Part shown: in pieces, positions 1 to 12,119 of the stretch
Layout: the number at the start of each line of letters is the position of its first letter
How positions within the stretch are numbered: the first letter of the stretch is position 1
Assembly (NCBI GenBank): GCA_949317995.1
Contig: OX439048.1
Location: forward strand, 68,577,375-68,641,374
DNA length: 64,000 nucleotides
DNA from: Acholoe squamosa
Taxonomy: Eukaryota; Annelida; Polychaeta; Phyllodocida; Polynoidae
Reading direction: 5' to 3'
The notes under the pieces: generated by a model
What the model saw: only the letters and a program-made list of their open reading frames with translations
What the model was told of the DNA's origin: nothing
Databases searched by the model: none
Program-made: the position numbers and the translations under genes

Positions 1-355
1 ATGTGACCAAGATGGTGGATCCGGCAGCAAATTAGCTAATGAGCTCATCCCAAGTCAGCGTGTCATGAGACTTTGCGAGACATCACCTTAGTTACGGCCT
101 TAGTTACCCCCTGCTCTTATCTTCTCTTTTATACAGGACCTGTTATCTCTCTCCCTGTTAGTTCTGCCTCACTACCACTAGGGGACAGATGTGGTTACTG
201 GGTCTCTAACACTGTGACCGCCTGAACATGTGTTCAATCTCTAAACACAGAAGTTTTATAATGGTAAGCTGGGGCCAGTGTTGTAATAATATCCTGATAC
301 TTCAAATCTGAAATTTTGCACTGAATTGATTTTCTGTAAACCTCTTTTCTTCTAG

Positions 356-667
356 TTTGCGGACCTACCTTTTCCAAATCCTGTACCTGAAAGTGAGGTT
401 TGTTGGAGCAGCACTAAGGCCCTTATCCTTCTGTCTGTAACACTTAGCCAGGCAGAAACAATGATCCACAGGTGCTCCACAGGGGGCTCAGGGAGCACCC
501 TTTCCCCTCACTCAGCCTCTAATGACATTTCTTTCATGCCCCACAGGCTGAGCAGGGGGTTACACCCATCCAACCACACATTAGCAAAAGTCAGAGTACA
601 AAGTCTCGCCGTTTCTCGCTCTGTGTTAATTAGCGAGATTCTGAGTGAGAACACAAAGGTGGAGTAG
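356..667 (+). CDS. Possible terminal or internal exon, protein not recognised
   Basis: A strong 3' splice site (pyrimidine-rich tract ending TTCTTCTAG at 355) is followed by an open frame that starts FADLPFPNPVPESE and stays open for 104 codons to a TAG at 665-667. The first part has exon-like composition. A weak donor (GAG then GTTTGT) lies near 398, so the true exon could be only about 42 bp. The rest of the frame is Ser/His-rich and has no recognisable domain. No partner exon upstream is visible because the window starts at 1. It could equally be chance. The frame would be the end of a plus-strand gene entering from the left. Confidence 0.2.
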   Translation, partial: FADLPFPNPVPESEVCWSSTKALILLSVTLSQAETMIHRCSTGGSGSTLSPHSASNDISFMPHRLSRGLHPSNHTLAKVRVQSLAVSRSVLISEILSENTKVE

Positions 668-1469
668 GAGGCTATTGGGACAGGGGAGCTCCTTGGGTGC
701 CTTTCAGTCTTACACAGGGAGACAAGAGATCTGTGTATGGTACCCCCCGCTCCATCCACATGTGCCTCAACCACACTATAAAAAAAATAACTGTTGAATC
801 TACGAGGGATCCTGAACCACCTTAATTAGATAACAGGGGGCCAGTGTAGTTTTTACATGAAACTCCAGGTGGCAGTGCAGTGGTACAAGGAATCTCTACA
901 AATATAACAACATCTCTGTGAAAATAATGATAGATCTGTGGCAACTTTTGGACGAGGAATCCTTTGTTATTTCGACGACCTTTTATTTTTACAGTGTGTT
1001 GTGTGTTTCAGCTATTGACAATAATCCTTTATTAACCATGTGAGAACAACTCATAAGTTGGTTCAGAGGTCTTTCAGTATAATTTGACACAAATCCTTTT
1101 ATCATATATAAACCATACAGGAATCTGAACTTATCTAATAATGCCTCTTCCAAATGAGCTCAGATCTGTCAACATTTTCTTGGATTTAAAAATCTTTTTT
1201 TAATGCTTTACCTGTAAATTGCCTTGTGGTTTTGATAGTTAACATGGAATCCCTATTTAATGATTGTAGATTAGGGTCATATCTGGAAACTGTTTGGTTG
1301 CTATTTCAATTATCATAATCTCCAGAGCTTTTAAAAGGTTGTCTGCATAGGGTCGCGTCTATCGAAAGACTCATGAACTAAAAAAAGTACCATAACTCCA
1401 TCATATAAGCCTTTATAAATTTGGGTTCATCATTTATGCCGTTGCTTACCTCTGGGTCACATACTGCCC
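668..1469. other. Non-coding stretch, nothing recognised
   Basis: AT-rich sequence with no convincing exon, RNA gene or repeat. A short A-run occurs near 780. Confidence 0.6.
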
Positions 1470-2197
1470 CAGGGGCCTGTTGCTCCAATAGTTACTAGTG
1501 GTTACTACATTGATTGTGTTTCTGTGAGTATGAAAAAGCTGCAAGTAGGCTATTTGCCAATTTCCTTTTTTATACTTGCAAATTGAGTTCCCCTACTAGC
1601 AAGTGTGTACTTGCAGAAAATATGACTTGAAAAAAAAAACCAATCCAACATTCTGAATAAAAATTACAAAAAAAATGTATAATTGACTAAGCCAGTCACT
1701 CCATACCCTTTGATATCGATAATATTACATTAATTGACAAGTTAAATAACATGCATACCCTGTTGTTATGAATATAAAAAAATTAGGACACCAAAATTGT
1801 TGTCCTAGAATTTCCTGCAAGTATGCCCCACTTGCTAGTACAAAACTCGCAAGTATGCTAAAAGTTACTAGTACGGTACTAATAGCCAGATTAAAACCAC
1901 CAATTCATACTACTACTTATATGAATGATGGACTTGCGTTAAAGCAACTTTGTGCCCTACTCACAACTTTGCAAATTTTTGGTGATTACCCCTATTATCA
2001 CTCACTATACTCTGTCTCTAATGTCATAGTTGCGTTAACACAATTTTGCATATCTGTGTTAATGCAAGTATGAAAAAAAGTTGCAAGTATGCTCAGAGAA
2101 ACAGTCTCAAAACATAATCACCTGGTTATGGATAATTTCAAAATTATTTACATTAACACAAGTCCATACTAGTAATTATTGGAGCAACAGGCCCCTG
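1470..2197. mobile_element. Non-autonomous TIR element, 728 bp, long terminal inverted repeats
   Basis: The left end begins CAGGGGCCTGTTGCTCCAAT at 1470. The right end, ending at 2197, is its reverse complement, and the match continues through ACTAGT for about 30 bp with one difference. No transposase frame is present; the open frame at 1768-2073 is low-complexity and repeated in inverted form next door. CAGGGG ends are typical of hAT-like elements, but I do not see a clear 8-bp target duplication, so the superfamily is left open. Confidence 0.65.
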
Positions 2198-2692
2198 GGG
2201 TCTGTTACACCAAAAGTTACTAGCAGGAAACTTGTGTTAACGCAACTTTTGCAGAACTTGTGAGTAGCAAGCAAGCAGGAATCTTGGGTGTTACACAGAC
2301 AAAGTTGCTTTAACACAAGTACACAAACTTGTGTTAATGCCACTATGACACTAGAGACAGAGTATAGTGAGTGATAATAGGGGTAATTGTAACAAATTAG
2401 CAAAGATGTGAGTACAGTACAAAGTTGCATTAACGCAAGTCCGGCATTCACGTAAGTAGTATTATGAGTTGGTACTTTTAATCTGGCTATTTGTACCATA
2501 CTAGCAACTTTTGAGCGTACTTGTAAGTTTCTTACTTGCAAGTAGGGCGTACTTGCCGGAAAATCTAGGACACCTACCTGAGCTACCAGAAATCTGAAAG
2601 TGGTGAGTATGTTACTTACAGTTTTTTCATACTTGCTGAAACACGATTACCCTACTTACCACTCGCATTTGTTGGAGTAACAGACCCCTGGT
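2196..2692. mobile_element. Second, inverted and shorter copy of the same TIR element family
   Basis: It starts immediately at the end of the preceding element with GGGGTCTGTTACACC and ends near 2692 with the complement of CAGGGGTCTGTTACTCC. The interior (about 2320-2580) is the reverse complement of about 1795-2060 of the first copy, including the stretch around TATACTCTGTCTCTA. Together the two copies make a ~1.2 kb inverted pair able to fold back. The open frame on the minus strand here is the inverted twin of the one at 1768-2073, which argues against both being genes. Confidence 0.6.
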
Positions 2693-3310
2693 CTCTGTTA
2701 GCGTATCTATAAGTTGAACGTTCTATGCAGGGCTTTACAGTTTTCCCATTGATTTTATTACATGGTAAGTCTTATTGGTTGTGTATAGCTAAAGGCTACC
2801 TCTGTGTTACTGCTGAGTTCTAAAGGTGATGAAAGGCTGACAGGTGTCAGCGGAAAAGGGTAATCTGTATGATCAAAGCGGTATTACGGAAACACAAGGA
2901 CTTATATATCAAAGGTTGAATCACAGTGAAGCAGCACCTCCAGTAAGATCATTAACATCATGTTCAAGTGCTTATTGAGTAAGTGCCACCCAAAGTGCTT
3001 CTCAAATAAGCGTGACCTTGATGCATCTTGTTGATTTGTCTCCGTAATGAGTGTAAGTAGTTCAGGCAAGTTACGTACCAAAGATACACTGTAAATCCCT
3101 GTTCATAGTCGTAGAAGATCTGCCCTTAACAATGTTTTCTTCTCCTTGATAGGTCTACCTGTTTTAACCCCATTGCTTGTATTATAGAGGTTTGGGAAGG
3201 GAACTCAGAAAATGATTTTCAATTATAATAAGAAAATATTGAGCCAAAATGAAAACCTATGCTCCAATGAGACAACAGAGTTCACGAGTAGGTAGGTGCA
3301 AATAACCACT
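2693..3310. other. Non-coding stretch
   Basis: Nothing recognisable. A pyrimidine tract ending CCTTGATAG near 3152 resembles a 3' splice site, but the sequence after it is stopped in two frames and offers only about 25 codons in the third. Confidence 0.5.
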
Positions 3311-5031
3311 CCTTGGTAACACACAGCTTACCTTGGTACCACAAAGCTTACCTTGGTAACACAGGGCTTACCTTGGTAACACCCAGCTTACCCTGGTAAC
3401 ACAGGGCTTACCTTGGTAACACAGGGCTTACCATGGTAACACCCAGCTTACCTTGGTAACACAGACCTTACCTTGGTAACACAGACCTTACCTTGGTAAC
3501 ACAGACCTTACCTTGGTAACACAGACCTTACCTTGGTAACACAGGGTTTACCATAGTAACACACAGCTTACCTTGGTAACACAGACCTTACCATGGTAAC
3601 ACAGAGCTTACCATGGTAACACACAGCTTACCTTGGTAACATAGACCTTACCTTGGTAACACAGGGCTTACCTTGGTAACACAGGGCTTACCATGGTAAC
3701 ACCTAGCTTACCTTGGTAACACAGACCTTACCTTGGTAACACAGGGTTTACCATAGTAACACACAGCTTACCTTGGTAACACAGACCTTACCATGGTAAC
3801 ACAGGGCTAACCATGGTAACACACAGCTTACCTTGGTAACATAGACCTTACCTTGGTAACACAGGGCTTACCTTGGTAACACAGGGCTTACCATGGTAAC
3901 ACCTAGCTTACCTTGGTAACACAGACCTTACCTTGGTAACACAGGGCTAACCATGGTAACACACAGCTTACCATGGTAGCACATACCTTACCTTGGTAAC
4001 ACAGACCTTACCTTGATAACACAGGGCTTACCATGGTAACACCCAGCTTACCTTGGTAACACAGAGCTTACCTTGGTAACACAGGGTTTACCATAGTAAC
4101 ACACAGCTTACCTTGGTAACACACATCTAACCTTGGTAACACACAGCTTACCATGGTAACACACAGCTTACCTTGGTAACACACAGCTTACCGTGGTAAC
4201 ACACATCTAACCTTGGTAACACCCAGCTTACCTTGGTAACACACATCTAACCTTGGTAACACACAGCTTACCATGGTAACACACAGCTTACCATGGTAAC
4301 ACACATCTAACCTTGGTAACACACAGCTTACCTTGGTAACATACAGCTTACCTTGGTAACATACAGCTTACCTTGGTAACATACAGCTTAATTTGGTAAC
4401 ACACAGCTTACCTTGGTAACACACAGCTTACCTTGGTAACACACATCTAACCTTGGTAACACACAGCTTACCTTGGTAACATACAGCTTAATTTGGTAAC
4501 ACACAGCTTACCTTGGTAACACACAGCTTACCTTGGTAACACACATCTAACCTTGGTAACACACAGCTTACCTTGGTAACACACAGCTTACCTTGGTAAC
4601 ACACAGCTTACCTTGGTAACACACAGCTTACCTTGGTAACATACAGCTTACCTTGGTAACATACAGCTTAATTTGGTAACACACAGCTTACCTTGGTAAC
4701 ACACAGCTTACCTTGGTAACATACAGCTTACCTTGGTAACACACAGCTTACCTTGGTAATATACAGCATACCTAGGTAACATACAGCTTAATTTGGTAAC
4801 ACACAGCTTACCTTGGTAACACACAGCTTACCTTGGTAACATACAGCTTACCTTGGTAACACACAGCTTACCTTGGTAACATACAGCATACCTAGGTAAC
4901 ATACAGCTTACCTTGGTAACATACAGCTTACCTTGGTAACACACATCTAACCTTGGTAACACACAGCTTACCTTGGTAACACACAGCTTACCTTGGTACC
5001 ACACAGCTTACCTTGGTAACACGGTTCTTAC
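3311..5031. repeat. Minisatellite, 20-bp unit, about 86 copies
   Basis: The unit is acacagcttaccttggtaac with point variants (cagggctt, cagacctt, ccatgg, ccatag). The period is rigidly 20 bp: three units fit each 60 bases throughout. Units with ttaccatggtaa are perfect 12-bp palindromes. Variants are arranged in higher-order blocks, for example the same series of units recurs between about 3500 and 4080. Read on the minus strand, each unit contains AAGGTAAGC, a good 5' splice site, in register with the donor of the candidate exon at its right edge. Confidence 0.97.
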
Positions 5032-5115
5032 CTTCAGAGTTCCAGACCAGGTCTGGTGTAGATGAACAATCTTTGGTATCACAGGGCTCCGTGCTCATGG
5101 CCGCCGCACTCTCAC
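5032..5115 (-). CDS. Candidate 84-bp exon on the minus strand, protein not recognised
   Basis: Read on the minus strand, a 3' splice site (pyrimidine-rich, ending GATGTTATAG, AG at 5117-5116) is followed by 84 bp and a strong donor GAAG|GTAAGAA at 5031. One frame is open throughout and reads ESAAAMSTEPCDTKDC and onward to DLVWNSEG, with phase 1 on both sides. An ATG at 5098 sits in a good Kozak context (GCGGCCATGA), so this could also be a first coding exon. The composition and both splice signals are exon-like. No domain is recognisable and no second exon was found downstream (below 3311). The 20-bp minisatellite would be the start of its downstream intron. Confidence 0.35.
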
Positions 5116-6054
5116 CTATAACATCAAATAAAGGAAACTTGTAAATAGATTAATATCCTAGTAAATCTTTACAAGAGGACCCTCATTGATCATACCTTAA
5201 TAAGACGCGAAAAGAGTATATAGATTTTTAAAATTTTGTAATCGCATTAAATAAAAGGAGACTCTTAAATATCAATGATGATATTTCTTCTCTATGTTTG
5301 GGCCCAGGTTTCTAAGTGTTATGCCCCAGTCAGTTAAAGGCTAACAGTGCAAGAACAACATAACTACTCAGATACAGCTCTGTATCAAAGGACTGCAAAC
5401 TTGAGGGTAAAATGTTAAAATACAATTAACCTCCAGAGGTCATTCACTGATTGTTGGCTCTGCTCAAAAAGTGATGGTTCAGTTTTCCTGAAGGTGGAAT
5501 GAAGTAAGGGCTAATAACAGCCTACATTCTAAGAAATAATTGTTCAACCTTGCAGACATCCTTGTAAAATTCAACAGTGAACCATCCTAATATAATGCAA
5601 CAAAGCATTGTAGTTTCTACAATGAAGCCCCAGGTGACAGTACGGTTAAGCACTAAGGGACAAGGAATCACTGTCAACATATTGATGATATCCCAAAGTT
5701 ACCAAAAGATTTTGATATATTTTTACTGTGTGTTAATAAATAGTTCCAGATTCCAGAGAGGGACAGGGAGACAGTGGCTACTACACATGCTACATCTATC
5801 AATGGGACTCCTACTCCCTGTGGTCCACATGAATAATAGGCTGAATGACACATGGTGATATAGCCAGATTTGTGTTCTACAGCTGGCTACCAGCCATATA
5901 ATAACCCTCTATGGTACCTATTACACCCCTTCTACTACAACCCCTACTAACCCATATAGAGGCATACTAGTCTATATCAGTGCCGGGTTTCGAATAGATA
6001 AGAGATGGTGTCTTATGTACAGTAAATCCTTGCATATATCCCATGGTTATGAAA
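5116..6054. other. Non-coding stretch
   Basis: AT-rich, with no supported exon or RNA. A 93-codon frame at 5577-5858 has no coding character. Confidence 0.5.
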
Positions 6055-6180
6055 GTTTGTCAAGCCACTTTCAGGGTTTGTCAAGCCACTTTCAGGGTTT
6101 GTCTAGACACTTTCAGGGTTTGTCAAGACAATTTCAGGGTTTGTCAAGACACTTTCAGGGTTTGTCAAGACACTTTCAGG
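6055..6180. repeat. Short tandem repeat, 21-bp unit, 6 copies
   Basis: The unit is gtttgtcaagacactttcagg with one or two substitutions per copy. Because 21 is a multiple of three it is open in frame (FRVCQDT), which is not evidence of coding. Confidence 0.9.
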
Positions 6181-6365
6181 GTGCCTACTAGTGTTTGGGT
6201 GTATATACCCCTCGAGGTTGTTGTGAAAAGATTGGGAAGTGGATTCACCTTCCAGTTCCCCAATCTTCTCCACCCACTTTACATATATGGAGTTGACTTC
6301 CTCTGAATCGGACTGTGTTGTGAAAAGTTGGGTGAACTGGTTTCATGATTAGTTCCAACCCTCCC

Positions 6366-6570
6366 TACACTGAAAACATGGAAGATCCGAAACTAGTCAG
6401 CGGTGACCACTTTAGGTCCTCAATACCTAAAACTACAACTTTAAGTAGTCAAAATGATTACAGGATGACAATACTGACAGTACAGAATCGTCATATTGAC
6501 GACTCAGGTCATCAGGATGACGACCTAAAGTTGTCATTTCGACCTAAAGTGGTCTTCCATGTTTTCAGTG
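6366..6570. mobile_element. MITE, 205 bp, TA target duplication (Tc1/mariner-like)
   Basis: Perfect terminal inverted repeats start CACTGAAAACATGGAAGA and end with the exact complement, flanked on both sides by TA (6364-6365 and 6571-6572). The interior contains further inverted pieces (gacctaaagt and its complement). It is too short to encode a transposase. The TA duplication is the basis for the Tc1/mariner-like label. Confidence 0.8.
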
Positions 6571-6572
6571 TA

Positions 6573-7326
6573 CCTCCAACTCCCATCCCTATATATATGT
6601 GCTACATGCAAATACAATAAAACTTAGATTCTGAGTAGCTGCACATTTCCAGTCAACACGAAAGCTCATCAGACATTGGCTTTTGCTGGCAATAATTGCT
6701 GCCGAGCCAGTGGAAGTTGTCACACTGCCAATAGCGAATGTCCAGCTGTAATCCTGGAACCTTAGGCTATATTTTGGTTTTCCGGCTTGCAAAAATTAGA
6801 CCATTATCAAGGTTTTTACAGCCTAAGACAAAAGTTTTAAGGTGTTGAAAGATAAAAACGGTGAGTTAATTCTTGTTTTTTCATTATTCATTTCCTGATA
6901 ATAATAATCTTGACGTATTTGGTCCTGCCAAAATCAATCTGGGCCTGTAGAATGATGATTCTCACAAGACTGAATGCCTATGAGTGCAAAACCTTTCATT
7001 TAGGCTGATTTGTAATACCCTGACCCTGAGTCTACCAGTCCCATCACCTCTTTGGTCGTGTCCCTGAAGGTATCACCCTTGTAGGGTTGGCATGATACAG
7101 GTAGGACAACAGTTATTGGAAAAATTAGTTTTGGTAAGGATGTTTAAAAAAATCATAAGTGTAATCTAGTGGAAATATAGTTTTAATCCTAACCCTAACC
7201 TAATACTAGATGGAGCCTATGAAGGGCCTGGGTTACAAAGGTTGAAGTCACTGACATATATAGTCAAACAATGGCCCTTGTATATAACCATTAAAGTATG
7301 ACATAGTATAATGCTATCATATAATA
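6573..7326. other. Non-coding stretch
   Basis: Nothing recognised apart from a short telomere-like run (cctaaccctaacc) near 7190, too short to interpret. Confidence 0.5.
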
Positions 7327-7800
7327 CACTGAAAGCCCCAAGGTCGTCAGACTGACGATACCCAAATCTACAACCTTGGGTCATCAGATTGAGCACCCAG
7401 GGTAGTCAACCTGATGGGTTTAGGTCAACACACTCACCCAAGGTAGTCAAACCGATTACATAATGTTGTTAGAGTGACAACCTTGGTGCTGACTACCTTG
7501 GGTCCTCAATCTGACTACCCAAAGCTGTGGATTTGGGTATCGTCAACTTGAGCACCTAAAGTCCTAAGTAGTGAAGACCTTCAGTTGAGAACTGAAGGCC
7601 TAATTATCAAACATGAGTGGCACATACCTGCCACCATTTGAGTTTGTTACATATTGTCAACATAATGCCATTGACTCATACTGGGGAGAGGTAGACTGAG
7701 GGCTTTCACTCCCTGTAAGGTGCTGCCCCCTGCCTGTACCTCTTCTGATGAATATAGGTCCTCAATCTGACGAGTTTAAAGATCTGGAGGGTTTTCAGTG
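7327..7800. mobile_element. Related TIR element, 474 bp, TA-flanked
   Basis: It begins CACTGAAAGCCC after TA (7325-7326) and ends GGGTTTTCAGTG before TA (7801-7802), the same outer ends as the 205-bp element at 6366. The interior is a degenerate palindrome (cccaaggtagtca and tgactaccttggg; acccaaatct and its complement). Confidence 0.65.
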
Positions 7801-7904
7801 TACTGGGTCTTGTCATTATGCATTGATACAGTCTTAGCGAGTAACTCACCATTCCCATATTATTCAACATACATTGACACACTGTAGAAACAGTTACCTT
7901 AATG

Positions 7905-8260
7905 CATCATTGCAGTCCTAAAAATTTATGGTCTCCTGGTGCATCAAATCACCACTGCTGCATTCATGCATCATGCCAGCCTTACAAGGCCTGGTCGGCA
8001 CCAATGAGGCACTGCTGAGTCTACTTGCCGCCAATTCATTGGTGCATCATGCCTACCAATGGGCATGATGCACTCCTGCCATAGCAGCCCTTAATGGGTT
8101 AAACCACTAAGCATTCATGCATCATGCCAGCCCTACAAGTTTGATGCACTCCAAGAGGGTCTTCATGATGCACCAATGAAGTGCTGGCAGGTTGGCTCAC
8201 TATAACACTTTATTGGTGCATTATGCCTGACAATGGGTATGAAGCAGTATGCTAGCCTGA
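7905..8260. mobile_element. Copies of a dispersed foldback MITE (GCATGATGCA family)
   Basis: Several pieces of an inverted repeat built from gcatcatgcc, aatgggcatgatgca, accaatgaagtgctggca and ttcatgcatcatg. The same words recur at about 20180, 21305-21560, 24050-24600, 30105-30200, 33940-34010, 35046-35200, 43365-43516, 46840-46945 and 47290-47480. The best-preserved copy is at 43365-43516. Confidence 0.7.
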
Positions 8261-8554
8261 GGGGGTGAGCCATCAGTGCTCATCGCGGGTCAGGGGCTGT
8301 TATATCATTGCGCCATTATGGGTCAGATATAAATCAAGTTGTTTCCTACCAGACTGCTATTCGGGTCACCGCAGATTTAGCCGGGGTAAGTGGGGGTAGA
8401 GAGCCCTCAGTTGTGTAACGGTGAAAAAGTTGCAGTGGATGATATGGGAGGTCAGTCGTTTTCATACGGTGGCATTTGGGATGATAGGGAGCTGATGATA
8501 TGGTACATCAACTCGTGATAGGATGAAAATAGACCCCCGGGCACTTTGAATATT

Positions 8555-8760
8555 ATATATGGTCGAGCACTCAGAAAGCGACAGAATGGTAGGGTATTCA
8601 CACTGCATTCAGTAGGTAGAAGGTTCAAACCCCAGTGGAGGTAGGAGACCAGTGCCCTTGCATATAAGGTGCACCCGAGGTGAAGGAGAAGACATAAAGC
8701 ACTGTGATTTGATTGGGACCAATTAAGTGCTTTTCTAAAATAATATATTCCCACCTATAA
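8555..8760 (+). repeat. tRNA-derived SINE-like sequence
   Basis: An A-box-like word TGGTCGAGCAC (8560-8570) is followed by an excellent B box GGTTCAAACCC (8622-8632). The 62-bp spacing is longer than in an intact tRNA, so this is not a tRNA gene. The downstream body ends in an AT-rich tail (ttctaaaataatata, near 8745), as in SINEs. A direct repeat of tataaggtgcaccc sits at about 8664 and 8756. Confidence 0.45.
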
Positions 8761-11213
8761 GGTGCACCCTAGCTTCAACCAGATCCCATCGGACACAGTG
8801 AAGGGCTAATGAGCTAGGTGCAAGGTTTACATTAGGCACCATTGAGCACGGTGAAGGGCTAGTAAGCTAGGTGCAAGGTTTACATTAGGCACCATTGGGC
8901 ACAGTGAAGGGCTAGTAAGCTAGGTGCAAGGTTTAATGGTAATTAGGTACCATTGGGCACAGTGAAGGCCTAGTAAGCTAGGTGCAAGGTTTAATGGTAC
9001 ATTAGGTACCATTGGGCACAGTGAAGGGCTAGTAAGCTAGGTGCAAGGTTTACATTAGGCACCATTGGGCACGGTGAAGGGCTAGTAAGCTAGGTGCAAG
9101 GTTTACATTAGGCACCATTGGGCATAGTGAAGGGCTAGTAAGCTAGGTGCAAGGTTTACATTAGGCACCATTGGGCACAGTGAAGGGCTAGTAAGCTAGG
9201 TGCAAGGTTTACATTAGGCACCATTGGGCACAGTGAAGGGCTAGTAAGCTAGGTGCAAGGTTTACATTAGGCACCATTGGGCACAGTGAAGGGCTAGTAA
9301 GCTAGGTGCAAGGTTTACATTAGGCACCATTGGGCATAGTGAAGGGCTAGTAAGCTAGGTGCAAGGTTTACATTAGGCACCATTGGGCATAGTGAAGGGC
9401 TAGTAAGCTAGGTGCAAGGTTTACATTAGGCACCATTGGGCACAGTGAAGGGCTAGTAAGCTAGGTGCAAGGTTTACATTAGGCACCATTGGGCACAGTG
9501 AAGGGCTAGTAAGCTAGGTGCAAGGTTTAATGGTACATAAGGCACCATTGGGCACAGTGAAGGGCTAGTAAGCTAGGTGCAAAGTTTAATGGTAATTAGG
9601 TACCATTGGGCACAGTGAAGGGCAGGTAAGCTAGGTGCAAGGTTTACATTAGGCACCATTGGGCACAGTGAAGGGGTAGTAAGCTAGGTGCAAGGTTTAC
9701 ATTAGGCACCATTGGGCACAGTGAAGGGCTAGTAAGCTAGGTGCAAGGTTTACATTAGGCACCATTGAGCACAGTGAAGGGGTAGTAAGCTAGGTGCAAG
9801 GTTTACATTAGGCACCATTGGGCACAGTGAAGGGCTAGTAAGCTAGGTGCAAGGTTTACATTAGGCATCATTTGGCACAGTGAAGGGCTAGTAAGCTAGG
9901 TGCAAGGTTTACATTAGGCACCATTGGGCACAGTGAAGGGGTAGTAAGCTAGGTGCAAGGTTTACATTAGGCACCATTGGGCACAGTGAAGGGCTAGTAA
10001 GCTAGGTGCAAGGTTTACATTAGGCACCATTGGGCACAGTGAAGGGGTAGTAAGCTAGGTGCAAGGTTTAATGGTACATTAGGCACCATTGGGCACAGTG
10101 AGGGGCTAGTAAGCTAGGTGCAATGTTTAATGGTAATTAGGTACCATTGGGCACAGTGAAGGGCAGGTAAGCTAGGTGCAAGGTTTACATTATGTACCAT
10201 TGGGCACAGTGAGGGGCTAGTAAGCTAGGTGCAATGTTTAATGGTAATTAGGTACCATTGGGCACAGTGAAGGGCAGGTAAGCTAGGTGCAAGGTTTACA
10301 TTATGTACCATTGGGCACAGTGAGGGGCTAGTAAGCTAGGTGCAAGGTTTACATTAGGCACCATTGGGCACAGTGAAGGGCTAGTAAGCTAGGTGCAAGG
10401 TTTACATTAGGCACCATTGGGCACAGTGAAGGGCTAGTAAGCTAGGTGCAAGGTTTAAAGGTACATTAGGCACCATTGGGCACAGTGAAGGGCTAGTAAG
10501 CTAGGTGCAAGGTTTACATTAGGCACCATTGGGCACAGTGAGGGGCTAGTAAGCTAGGTGCAAGGTTTAATGGTACATTAGGTACCATTGGGCACAGTGA
10601 AGGGCAGGTAAGCTAGGTGCAAGGTTTAATGGTACATTAGGTACCATTGGACACAGTGAAGGGCTAGTAAGCTAGGTGCAAGGTTTACATTAGCACCATT
10701 GGACACAGTGAAGAGCTAGTAAGCTAGGTGCAAGGTTTAATGGTAATTAGGTACCATTGGGCACAGTGAAGGGCCAGTAAGCTAGGTGCAAGGTTTAATG
10801 GTACATTAGGCACCATTGGACACAGTGAAGGGCTAGTAAGCTAGGTGCAAGGTTTACATTAGGCACCATTGGACACAGTGAAGGGCTAGTAAGCTAGGTG
10901 CAAGGTTTAATGGTACATTAGGCACCATTGGGCACAGTGAAGGGCTAGTAAGCTAGGTGCAAGGTTTACATTAGGCACCATTGGACACAGTGAAGGGCTA
11001 GTAAGCTATGTGCAAGGTTTACATTAGGCACCATTGGGCACAGTGAGGGGCTAGTAAGCTAGGTGCAAGGTTTACATTAGGCACCATTGGGCACAGTGAA
11101 GGGGTAGTAAGCTAGGTGCAAGGTTTAATGGTATGTTAGGCACCATTGGGCACAGTCAAGGGCTAGTAAGCTAGGTGCAAGGTTTAATGGTACATTAGGC
11201 ACCATTGGGCACA

Positions 11214-11373
11214 CACAGTTAAAAATAATTTTCTTGGAATCTTAAATAATCTTACCTGATAGACAAAACTACCAGTTTTAAGATTTTTTATTTTCTTAAA
11301 ACTGGTAGTTTTGTCCGCCACGTAAGATAATTTATCTTATTTTCTTAAATCAAGAAAAATATTTTTAGCTGTG
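11214..11373. mobile_element. Palindromic (foldback) MITE inserted in the minisatellite
   Basis: A 160-bp, AT-rich inverted repeat. The ends are CACAGTTAAAAATAATTTTC and the complement of CACAGCTAAAAATATTTTTC, and the centre carries aaaactaccagttttaag and its complement. The flanking array sequence, gggcacagtcaaggg in other units, is interrupted with a CA duplicated. This gives an exact empty-site comparison within the same array. Confidence 0.85.
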
Positions 11374-12119
11374 CAGTCAAGGGCTAGTAAGCTAGGTGCA
11401 AGGTTTACATTAGGCACCATTGGGCACAGTGAAGGGGTAGTAAGCTAGGTGCAAGGTTTACATTAGGCATCATTTGGCACAGTGAAGGGCTAGTAAGCTA
11501 GGTGCAAGGTATACATTAGGCACCATTGGGCACAGTGAGGGGCTAGTAAGCTAGGTGCAAGGTTTACATTAGGCACCATTGGGCACAGTGAAGGGGTAGT
11601 AAGCTAGGTGCAAGGTTTCCATTAGGCACCATTGGGCACAGTGAAGGGGTAGTAAGCTAGGTCCAAGGTTTACATTAGGCACCATTGGCACAGTGAAGGG
11701 CCAGTAAGCTAGGTGCAAGGTTTACATTAGGCACCATTGGGCACAGTGAGGGGCTAGTAAGCTAGGTGCAAGGTTTGATGGTACATTAGGCACCATTGGG
11801 CACAGTGAGGGGCTATAAAGCTAGGTGCAAGGTTTAATGGAACATTAGGCACCATTGGGCACAGTGAAGGGCTAGTAAGCTAGGTCCAAGGTTTACATTA
11901 GGCACCATTGGGCACAGTGAAGGGCTAGTAAGCTAGGTGCAAGGTTTAATGGAACATTAGGCACCATTGGGCACAGTGAGGGGCTATTAAGCTAGGTGCA
12001 AGGTTTAATGGAACATTAGGCACCATTGGGCACAGTGAAGGGCTAGTAAGCTAGGTGTAAGGTTTACATTAGGCACCATTGGGCACAGTGAAGGGCTAGT
12101 AAGCTAGGTGCAAGGTTTA

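Noticed and set aside
3311-5031. Possible CRISPR array (regular short repeats)
   Set aside because: There are no unique spacers; the 20-bp units are directly contiguous, and the context is eukaryotic.
7188-7201. Telomere-like cctaaccctaacc
   Set aside because: Only about two units; not evidence of a telomeric or interstitial telomeric array.
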